Below, in pieces: positions 17,648 through 22,933 of a stretch of 22,933 bases of DNA. The DNA lies in NCBI GenBank assembly GCA_963725415.1, contig CAVRZY010000010.1:1-22933 (forward strand). Direction: 5' to 3'. Origin of the DNA: CAVRZY01 sp963725415. GTDB taxonomy: Bacteria > Acidobacteriota > Terriglobia > Bryobacterales > Bryobacteraceae. Position 1 is the stretch's first letter; each line of letters starts with the position of its first letter. Under the pieces are notes generated by a model. The model did not search any database. It saw only the letters and a list, made by a program, of their open reading frames with translations, and was not told the origin of the DNA. The translations under genes were made by a program, and so were the position numbers.

Positions 17648-18627
17648 TGGGTGGTCCTCAGATTCTGGTGGTACGGATCGGCTCGATGGGGGACATCGTG
17701 CATGCTCTGCCGGCGGTGGCCACGCTGAAACACAGTTTCCCGGGCTCGAGTCTGAGCTGGGTCGTGGATGCCAGATGGGCGCCGCTGCTGGAGGGGAATC
17801 CGTTTGTCGATCGGCTGATCCTACTTAAGCGGCGGAGCACCAAGGGTCTGGTGGAGACCTGGCGACAATTGCGAAAGAGCCGCTTCGATTTTGCGGTGGA
17901 TTTTCAGGGACTGGTGCAGTCGGCCCTTGTGGCCACGCTGGCGCGGCCGGACCGGATCTTCGGGTTTCACCAGTCCCAGGTGAGGGAGAAGCCGGCGGCC
18001 TTGTTTTATTCGAGCAAGGTCCGCTCGAGCGCGGCCCATATGGTGGAGCGCAATCTGGAACTGGCGGCGGGAGCCGGGGCCTCGGCCATCCTGCGGACCT
18101 TTCCGCTGCCGGAAGGGAGGCCGGAGGGGAAGCTGCCGGAAGGCGATTACGTGCTGGCGGGGCCGCTGGCGGGGTGGCGCGGGAAGCAATGGCCGCTGGA
18201 ATACTATCCGGCCCTGGGGCGGCGGCTGCGGGAAGAACTGGGACTTTCGCTGGTGCTGACGGGACCGCCGGAATCGAGGCTGCTGCTGGGAGCGTTACCG
18301 GACACCGAAACTTGCTTGTGCGGCGTTCGAGGTCTGATTCACGCCACGCGGCGGGCGCTGGCGGTGGTGGGAATCGACAGCGGGCCGCTGCATGTGGCGG
18401 CGGCTTTGGGCAAGCCGGGAGTGGCCATTTTTGGGCCGACGGACCCGGCCCGGAACGGGCCTTATGGAGAGACCTTCACGGTGCTGCGCAGCCCGCGGGC
18501 CAGAACCAGCTACAAGCGCCGCAGCGAGGTGGATGAAAGCATGCGGCAGATTCCGCCGGAGGCCGTCCTGGAAGCCTTGAAAGCCCGCATCGCCGCAAGG
18601 CGAAAAGCCGCGGGGTCGCCGGTCTGA
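17647..18627 (+). CDS. waaC: lipopolysaccharide heptosyltransferase I (GT9 family)
   Basis: The protein is 326 residues from ATG 17647. ILVVRIGSMGDIVHALPAVA is the WaaC-type N-terminal signature. SLSWVVDARWAPLLEGNPFV follows, as in heptosyltransferase I, and VGIDSGPLHVAAALGKPGVA plus FGPTDPARNGPYG make the ADP-heptose site. It adds the first heptose to Kdo on the nascent LPS core. The ATG overlaps the stop of the preceding gene (TGATG), indicating translational coupling; an in-frame GTG at 17638 is a possible earlier start with 3 more residues. The C-terminus is basic (AARRKAAGSPV). Its stop again overlaps the next start as TGATG. Confidence 0.92.
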   Translation: MGGPQILVVRIGSMGDIVHALPAVATLKHSFPGSSLSWVVDARWAPLLEGNPFVDRLILLKRRSTKGLVETWRQLRKSRFDFAVDFQGLVQSALVATLARPDRIFGFHQSQVREKPAALFYSSKVRSSAAHMVERNLELAAGAGASAILRTFPLPEGRPEGKLPEGDYVLAGPLAGWRGKQWPLEYYPALGRRLREELGLSLVLTGPPESRLLLGALPDTETCLCGVRGLIHATRRALAVVGIDSGPLHVAAALGKPGVAIFGPTDPARNGPYGETFTVLRSPRARTSYKRRSEVDESMRQIPPEAVLEALKARIAARRKAAGSPV

Positions 18628-19175
18628 TGCGCCGTTACTGGTTCGCGAAGCGCTATGCGGATGTGGTAGCGCGGCTGCGGGTAGGATGCGGCTTCGTGCT
18701 GGTGGCGGCGTTCGCCTACTTCTCTGCTCCTAACTTCGGGTCGCTGGCGATGGGCCTGCCGATTGCCGTGGCGGGCCTGCTGCTGCGGGCCTGGGCGGCG
18801 GGGCATCTGGCCAAGAACGAACGCTTGGCGATCAGCGGCCCATATGCCTACTTGCGCAATCCTCTTTATGTGGGGACGTTGATTGTGGCGGCGGGTCTGG
18901 TGATCGCTTCGCGGCGCTGGCTGCTAGCGGTTCCATTTGCCGCGGTGTTCGTGCTGGTTTACCTGCCGGCAATCGAGCTGGAGGAACAGCATCTGCGGGA
19001 ATTGTTTCCGGAGTATGCGGGGTATGCGGCGCGCGTGCCGATGCTGTGGCCGCGGGTGAGGGCGAGGGAAAGGCACCAGCCGTTCCGGTGGGAGCTCTAT
19101 TGGAGAAACAAGGAGTATCAGGCGCTGCTGGGGCTCATGGCGGGCATGGCGCTGCTGGTTTGGAAGGCGCTGTAG
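18627..19175 (+). CDS. isoprenylcysteine carboxyl methyltransferase (ICMT/PEMT)-family membrane protein
   Basis: This 182-residue integral membrane protein has hydrophobic segments at about 19-35, 41-57, 84-97, 99-114 and 164-179. LAISGPYAYLRNPLYVGTL is the GPY-x-x-x-RNP-x-Y signature that binds S-adenosylmethionine in the ICMT/PEMT superfamily. VYLPAIELEEQHLRELFPEY is the matching ExxL...Y cytosolic helix. In bacteria the methyl acceptor of such proteins is mostly unknown; a lipid or envelope component is plausible given the LPS operon. It overlaps the waaC stop by one base (TGATG) and ends the operon. It is intact and of normal size. Confidence 0.85.
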   Translation: MRRYWFAKRYADVVARLRVGCGFVLVAAFAYFSAPNFGSLAMGLPIAVAGLLLRAWAAGHLAKNERLAISGPYAYLRNPLYVGTLIVAAGLVIASRRWLLAVPFAAVFVLVYLPAIELEEQHLRELFPEYAGYAARVPMLWPRVRARERHQPFRWELYWRNKEYQALLGLMAGMALLVWKAL

Positions 19176-19182
19176 TCTCGCG

Positions 19183-19211
19183 CACCGGGGACGCGATTCC
19201 CTCTGCCGGTG
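19183..19211 (+). terminator. terminator-like hairpin after the LPS operon
   Basis: CACCGG (19183-19188) pairs perfectly with CCGGTG (19206-19211), with further GGA/TCC pairing inside. It starts 8 bases after the stop of the methyltransferase gene. No T-run follows, so its function is uncertain. Confidence 0.25.
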
Positions 19212-19272
19212 AAAGCGAAATCCAAGTGGTCCTTAGTGCCTATTCGAATCTGGATCCTTGATTGACTGCGCG

Positions 19273-19327
19273 TGGTGCGGATGAGAGGACTTGAACCTCC
19301 ACGGAGTTGCCCGCACTAGAACCTGAA
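19273..19327 (-). pseudogene. 3' half of a tRNA-Leu(CAG) gene; probable attachment-site remnant
   Basis: Read on the minus strand, the segment begins in the anticodon loop (TTCAGGT, anticodon CAG at 19325-19323). It continues through a long class-II-type variable arm, a T arm (GGAGG-TTCAAGT-CCTCT) and the acceptor 3' strand CATCCGC-A-CCA, with an encoded CCA at 19275-19273. The 5' half is absent: upstream bases match neither a CTAGA anticodon 5' strand, a D arm nor a GCGGATG acceptor strand. A tRNA 3' half that begins exactly in the anticodon loop is the usual product of site-specific integration at a tRNA gene. The orientation places the integrated DNA to the right (above 19327) and the intact tRNA-Leu beyond this window. 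Confidence 0.7.
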
Positions 19328-19617
19328 ACTTTCTTACAGGATTGCGTCATGTCGCCTCGCGCTGCAACTGACCGCAATTCAGGGCACGCTTGCTGCGGCC
19401 TCTTGCCTCCGGTTGCGCTCCGACAAGGACAGTTGCAAGGACAGTTCAGCAATCAGGGATCGTAGCGGAGGCCCCAGTTCTGCCAGGCCCCCGGCAGGCC
19501 GCCGCACCTGAAACCCCTACCACTGGCCTTCGGATGCACCCTGGGGCTTCCCTGTGCGAACGGCGCGGCGTTCTGCGGCCAGGGAGCCTGCCAGATCACG
19601 TTCCCCGCCGCGTTGGG
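19328..19617. other. 290-base stretch without a recognised gene
   Basis: This lies between the tRNA fragment and the end of the nuclease-like gene. Short open frames exist on both strands but none has a ribosome site or a recognisable product. It would be the natural place for the edge of an integrated element. Confidence 0.4.
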
Positions 19618-20076
19618 TCAGCTGTCAAAAACGATCCAGTTGTCACGGTACGGCTTTACTGAACCGTAAAGGATCCCCGGAAACGTGCTTGGCTCCTTAC
19701 GTCTGTAGGAAGAGCCAAAGAACCGGTCGATATTCCTCCCGATGTCCCTGCCGGGTACTACATAATATTCCTCAGCGACGGAAGGCTCATTCAGGACGAC
19801 GAACACGTAGATGTGACCTGCTTTGACATTCTCCCTTCGCATCGGAAAACCACTTCTTTTCCGCAGCGTCTTCACCTGCACAATGAACGTCCGTTCCGAT
19901 CGAGGATTGTATGCAAACAGGTCGATCTTCTTGGCGGTGCCAAGTGTAACTGAGACCTGGAGCTCCAATTTGAACAGCTTTCCGGCCACTAAGAACTCTC
20001 CGGCCATCCCGGTCACCTGCGGATCTGGTCTGTGTTTGCGTGTGGCGATCTCGGTCCTGCGGTCTCTAGCTGCCAA
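19618..20076 (-). CDS. PD-(D/E)XK nuclease-like protein
   Basis: The product is 152 residues. The core GMAGEFLVAGKLFKLELQVS ... AKKIDLFAYNP ... FIVQVKT gives the order E27, D52, Q67-V-K69. This is the (E)...D...(E/Q)xK active site of PD-(D/E)XK nucleases in a compact beta-alpha-beta context, as in DUF4365-like or PDDEXK_5 proteins. After the core comes IYVFVVLNEPSVAEEYYVVP, a strand-rich region of the kind that follows the core in such proteins. TTG 20076 is taken as start because GGGAGG lies 8 bases upstream; M24 would leave little before the active-site Glu. It is preceded, with 4 bases between, by a 39-residue membrane-protein gene. It may be a defence or DNA-processing nuclease of the island; this is inferred from fold and context. 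Confidence 0.7.
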   Translation of the reverse strand: MAARDRRTEIATRKHRPDPQVTGMAGEFLVAGKLFKLELQVSVTLGTAKKIDLFAYNPRSERTFIVQVKTLRKRSGFPMRRENVKAGHIYVFVVLNEPSVAEEYYVVPGRDIGRNIDRFFGSSYRRKEPSTFPGILYGSVKPYRDNWIVFDS

Positions 20077-20080
20077 ATCT

Positions 20081-20200
20081 TTAGCCTCCCTCTGGCCCTT
20101 TATGCGCCAGATGCCGCACCCGCCCGCAGACCAGCACTACAAAGCCGAACACGAGTCCACACGCCAAACCCTGGACCGTAGCCCTCACCCAAGGATTCAT
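20081..20200 (-). CDS. 39-residue single-helix membrane protein
   Basis: The frame runs ATG 20200 to TAA 20081. The product begins MNPWVRATVQ and has one hydrophobic segment, GLACGLVFGFVVLVCG (about 11-26), then a short basic, Gly-ended tail (RVRHLAHKGPEGG). GAGGTGA lies about 6 bases before the ATG, a good ribosome site. Its last codons carry the GGGAGG that serves the next gene, whose TTG begins 4 bases after the stop, so the two are probably co-translated. No family is recognised. It could be a membrane anchor, a toxin-like peptide or a regulator of the nuclease, or a chance frame. The paired ribosome sites make chance less likely. Confidence 0.5.
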   Translation of the reverse strand: MNPWVRATVQGLACGLVFGFVVLVCGRVRHLAHKGPEGG

Positions 20201-20383
20201 ACTCGTTCACCTCGCCATGGTGGCAATGGTACCTCTTCGCAGACCGTCGCGGATTGCAGGGTATGCCAGCCCTGCGAATGACCCTTCTACCGTGGGTTCT
20301 GCCCCAGGGAAAGGCCATCCCACGTGAGGGGCAGGCTACCCCTGTGCGTTGCATGAACACAGGATGGCGGAATCCTCGGCTGC

Positions 20384-21304
20384 CTAGAAGATGCTGGAAG
20401 CGCAGACACCCGTAACAATGGCATCGTGCAGCGTGGTGGCCGGGCGCCGCCCGCTGAATGCAGATGTTTGCCGCGCCTCCCCACCCTCAGCCCTCTGCGC
20501 CCAGTTGAGCCACTCGTTGACCTTTGCCATTAGTTGTCCTTCGTTCTCCAGCACCGCCTGTGCCTTCGGGAAAACTGAACAATAGGCTTTGACCATGAAG
20601 GCAAGCGCCACATTCACCAACCGAAGCGCGACCTCGCCCAGGTCTCGCTGATCCGTTCGGGTCTTCGCTTGGCTGACTTGCATTACACTCAGGCTGCCAG
20701 AATGAGCGTAGGAGCACAGGTATCCATACGCGTGCTTGGCGTGAAGTTCACTGAGTCCAGCGTCGCAGGCTATCTCCCTCCAAGTCCGCCGCCGCCATTT
20801 CTTCCCGTGTAAGAGGGCCTGCTGCTGTTTTGGCGACAACTTCCCAAACTGCGAGTTGCTTTGAAGTCTCTGCTGAATCCGTTGGATAACTTCCCGCTCG
20901 TATTGCTGCTTCGCCTGGCCCTCCGGGAGAATCGCCGGCAACTCTTGGCGTTCAAAGAGACCAGCCAGGACCCAGGACAAGTATCGTAGTTCACGCTCTT
21001 CGTCGGTCTGGGCTCCTGCGAAGACATAGTGAAAGACCAAAAAGGACTCCATCGTCGTGCGCGCCAGACTATACATAGACGCGGCGTCCAAAAAGTCGGC
21101 CTCTAGCTCGGGCACACTCGTGCCCCGATTCAAATACAGACAAGAGATCGCGTGCAAAAAGCACTTCACAGCCACGCCATCGGCATTTAGGGCCTGGCCA
21201 CTGGCGCCGGCTGGCGCGCCCTTGTTCGCTTCCACGGCCATGAACAGGGCGCGAAGAAGGACGACCGTCTCGTCACTTACGTCCACATGTGCCTCCGAAA
21301 GCAT
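20384..21304 (-). CDS. helical protein of unknown function, DUF5677-like
   Basis: The 306-residue protein is almost wholly alpha-helical. It has no signal peptide or clear membrane helix. Notable parts are SMYSLARTTMESFLVFHYVF (about 77-96), a charged Gln/Arg-rich middle (about 130-160) and AYGYLCSYAHSGSLSVMQ (about 193-210). The arrangement of an early RxxxE helix and a later Y-x-x-x-S-x-x-x-H helix resembles DUF5677-type proteins often found in accessory DNA, but I rate the family match as tentative. The ATG at 21304 has no strong ribosome site. It precedes the small membrane protein and nuclease genes on the same strand by 183 bases. That gap holds a 6-bp CGTGGG/CCCACG inverted repeat near 20290-20324 and no further gene that I can support. 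Confidence 0.6.
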   Translation of the reverse strand: MLSEAHVDVSDETVVLLRALFMAVEANKGAPAGASGQALNADGVAVKCFLHAISCLYLNRGTSVPELEADFLDAASMYSLARTTMESFLVFHYVFAGAQTDEERELRYLSWVLAGLFERQELPAILPEGQAKQQYEREVIQRIQQRLQSNSQFGKLSPKQQQALLHGKKWRRRTWREIACDAGLSELHAKHAYGYLCSYAHSGSLSVMQVSQAKTRTDQRDLGEVALRLVNVALAFMVKAYCSVFPKAQAVLENEGQLMAKVNEWLNWAQRAEGGEARQTSAFSGRRPATTLHDAIVTGVCASSIF

Positions 21305-21587
21305 CTAACCCAACATTTTCATCTTGGCTTCCGGCATGCCTTCCAGTTTACACCCAACGGCCTCCGATAGGACGGTCCAAGCCAGGAATGCTAACTGGCA
21401 ACAATAAAAGCTCTTTAATTCTGAAGCTACTCTCTTGGAAGAAATCAGGTGGCAACACATCAGCGGGGTCAGACGTGCGCGAGGGACCGCCTCAACAAGA
21501 AGCAGTTCTGGTTTTCAGGCTCTTAGGGAGAGACAGAACTGGCTTCCCTGCGGCAGCCGGAGTAGCTCGGGATGGAAACAAAAAAGG

Positions 21588-22933
21588 GCTCTGCGCCAGA
21601 ATTCGTGGGGTGGTCCGAGTTTGCGGGTTTTCCGAGGTCAGGCGGGTTTCGGCTAGACTCTGAAGTTGCGTACGGACAGCGAGTTCACCAGGATTCTGAG
21701 TTGGCCCGGGTACCGGGTCTACCGGCATGAGATTGATGAAAAGGCCAAGACGCTGAAGCTGTGGATTCGGCGCAAGCGCGGCAACCGGAAGATCGAGTGT
21801 TCCGGCTGTGGGCGGAAGTTCACCGAGGTGGCCGAGGTCAGCGAGCGGGCGGTGCGCGACCTGCCGTGGGGGGAGTTCCAGACGACCGTGTTCATTGAGA
21901 TCTACCGGGTGAAGTGCCCGCAATGTGGCGTCAAGCGGGAGAAGGTGCTGCAGTTGCCGACGAAGGCGCCGTTTTCCAAGCGGTTGGAGGACGCTGTGGG
22001 GCTGGCCTGTGAGAGTGCCGCGGCGCGGCAGGTGGCCCGGCAGTTTTTCCTGTCGGCGAGCACGGTGCGGAGGATCGATCTGCGGTATCTGGAACGCTGG
22101 GATGCGGGGCGGCGCAAGCCGGCGTTGCGTCAGATGGGCGTGGACGAGATTCATTTGGGCAAGAAGCAGCGGTTCCTGACGGTGGTGTGCAATCTGGAGA
22201 CGAGTGAGCCGCTATGGTTCGGGCGGGAGCGGAAGAAGGAGACGCTGGACGAGTACTTCCGGAGCGAGTTGAGCGCACGGCAACGGCGGAGGATCGAGGC
22301 CGCCTGCGTGGACATGTGGGAGCCGTTCCGGCTGAGCATGGAGCAGTGGGCGCCCAACTGCCGGATCGTCTACGACAAGTTCCACATCATGCAGCACGCC
22401 AACGACGCGGTGGACGAGGTGCGGCGGGCAGAGTTCTTCCGCAAAGGCGGGCGGATGAGAGGGCTGGTGAAGGGGAAACGCTGGCTGCTGCTCAGCCGGT
22501 GGGTGAATCTGGACACTGGCAAGAAGCGGCAGTTGAACAAGCTGTTCGCCCTCAACCGGCGGGTGATGAAAGCCTACCTGTTGAAGGAAAGCCTGGACCG
22601 ACTGTGGAGCTACCACTACGAAGGGGCCATGCTGCGCTACCTGCAGAACTGGATCGATCAGCTTCGCTGGCAGCGGCTGGAGCCGCTCCAGAAGCTGGCC
22701 CAGATGCTGCTGGACCACCTGGATGGGATCCTGAACTACTGCCGGACGAAAGTGCCGCTGGGCGTGGTGGAGGCCATCAACGGCAACATCAAGAGCCTCT
22801 TACGACGCGGTCGCGGCTACAAGAACCTTCGCTATCTGCTCCTGAAGGCCCAGCGCATGGCGGTGACGAACACCGAACTCGTCGTTCTCAGGAAAGCGGC
22901 CTAGAATGCGGCGTCCCACAAATTCTTGCGCAG
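21588..22933 (+). mobile_element. ISL3-family insertion sequence, right end at the window edge
   Basis: The left inverted repeat starts near 21586-21588 (GGCTCTGCGCCAGAATTCGTG). The right one is read inward from the window end (CTGCGCAAGAATTTGTGGG at 22933-22915); the two match at most positions. The outermost few bases of the right end, and any 8-bp target duplication, lie beyond the window. The element carries one transposase gene with a 78-base leader. Its visible length of about 1.35 kb is normal for ISL3. The 283 bases between it and the DUF5677-like gene hold no gene that I can support. Confidence 0.8.
21666..22904 (+). CDS. ISL3 family transposase
   Basis: The protein is 412 residues and intact. 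The N-terminal zinc finger has C45-x2-C48 (ECSGCGRKF) and C84-x2-C87 (CPQCGVK). A helix-turn-helix-like segment follows (AAARQVARQFFLSASTVRRI, 118-137). The DDE catalytic core shows D160 in GVDEIHLGKK, D216 in ACVDMWEPF and E369 in PLGVVEAINGNIK. KFHIMQHANDAVDEVRR between the second D and the E is the usual ISL3 signature. Start is TTG 21666, in the expected place for the family; there is no strong ribosome site. All catalytic residues are present, so the copy may be active. It catalyses cut-and-paste transposition of the surrounding element. Confidence 0.95.
   Translation: MRTDSEFTRILSWPGYRVYRHEIDEKAKTLKLWIRRKRGNRKIECSGCGRKFTEVAEVSERAVRDLPWGEFQTTVFIEIYRVKCPQCGVKREKVLQLPTKAPFSKRLEDAVGLACESAAARQVARQFFLSASTVRRIDLRYLERWDAGRRKPALRQMGVDEIHLGKKQRFLTVVCNLETSEPLWFGRERKKETLDEYFRSELSARQRRRIEAACVDMWEPFRLSMEQWAPNCRIVYDKFHIMQHANDAVDEVRRAEFFRKGGRMRGLVKGKRWLLLSRWVNLDTGKKRQLNKLFALNRRVMKAYLLKESLDRLWSYHYEGAMLRYLQNWIDQLRWQRLEPLQKLAQMLLDHLDGILNYCRTKVPLGVVEAINGNIKSLLRRGRGYKNLRYLLLKAQRMAVTNTELVVLRKAA

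Noticed and set aside
19328..19617. Possible integrase tail next to the tRNA fragment
   Set aside because: A short minus-strand frame near 19330-19460 reads LSLSERNRRQEAAASV, but there is no catalytic R-H-R-Y motif, so it cannot be supported.
20280..20340. Terminator or regulatory RNA between the DUF5677-like and small membrane genes
   Set aside because: Only short inverted repeats (CGTGGG/CCCACG and AGGGG/CCCCT) are present, without a T-run or conserved structure.
1..22933. CRISPR array, rRNA, riboswitch or origin
   Set aside because: No regular direct repeats with spacers, no rRNA-like conserved stretches, no recognisable riboswitch core and no DnaA-box cluster were seen on reading.

Overview
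This is a GC-rich chromosomal window most consistent with an Acidobacteriota genome of the Solibacter/Bryobacter type. The main clue is the 1113-residue Oar-like TonB-dependent receptor with an N-terminal carboxypeptidase-regulatory-like domain, next to DUF5060-type secreted glycosidases and a heptose/LPS core cluster. The taxonomic call is inferred from gene content; no marker gene is present.

Layout. (1) 1-3631, minus strand: a DUF5060 glycosidase, an Asp/Glu-racemase-family protein and an MFS transporter cut by the window edge, probably one carbohydrate/organic-acid utilisation operon. (2) 3632-4078: a divergent intergenic region holding a roughly 146-bp nested palindromic element. (3) 4079-9156, plus strand: a second DUF5060 glycosidase broken by two frameshifts, then the TonB-dependent receptor. 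A 40-bp-arm inverted repeat follows between convergent genes. (4) 9275-16134, minus strand: a tightly packed run in the order small coiled-coil protein, rfaE2, mfd, periplasmic PPIase, OB-fold/HD exoribonuclease, BlaI-type regulator. (5) 16256-19175, plus strand and divergent from it: waaF, a degenerate heptose-adenylyltransferase-like protein, waaC and an isoprenylcysteine-methyltransferase-like membrane protein, with stop/start overlaps. Regions 4 and 5 together hold the ADP-heptose adenylylation step and both heptosyltransferases for LPS inner core.

(6) 19273-22933: accessory DNA. It opens with the 3' half of a tRNA-Leu gene, from the anticodon loop to CCA. This is what is left at the distal end of an element integrated in a tRNA gene, and its orientation puts the element to the right. 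Inside are a PD-(D/E)XK nuclease-like gene directly preceded by an undetected-sized (39 aa) single-helix membrane protein gene, a helical DUF5677-like protein, and an ISL3 insertion sequence whose right inverted repeat runs to the window edge.

A striking feature is at least five, perhaps seven, single-base frame breaks in otherwise well conserved genes (the glycosidases, PPIase and mfd), while the 3.3-kb receptor, the LPS genes and the transposase are intact. Sequencing or assembly indels are the simplest explanation, especially for mfd, but real decay of the glycosidases cannot be excluded. I did not find a clearly new multi-gene system. The best candidates are the island module at 19618-21304 and the degenerate nucleotidyltransferase between waaF and waaC.
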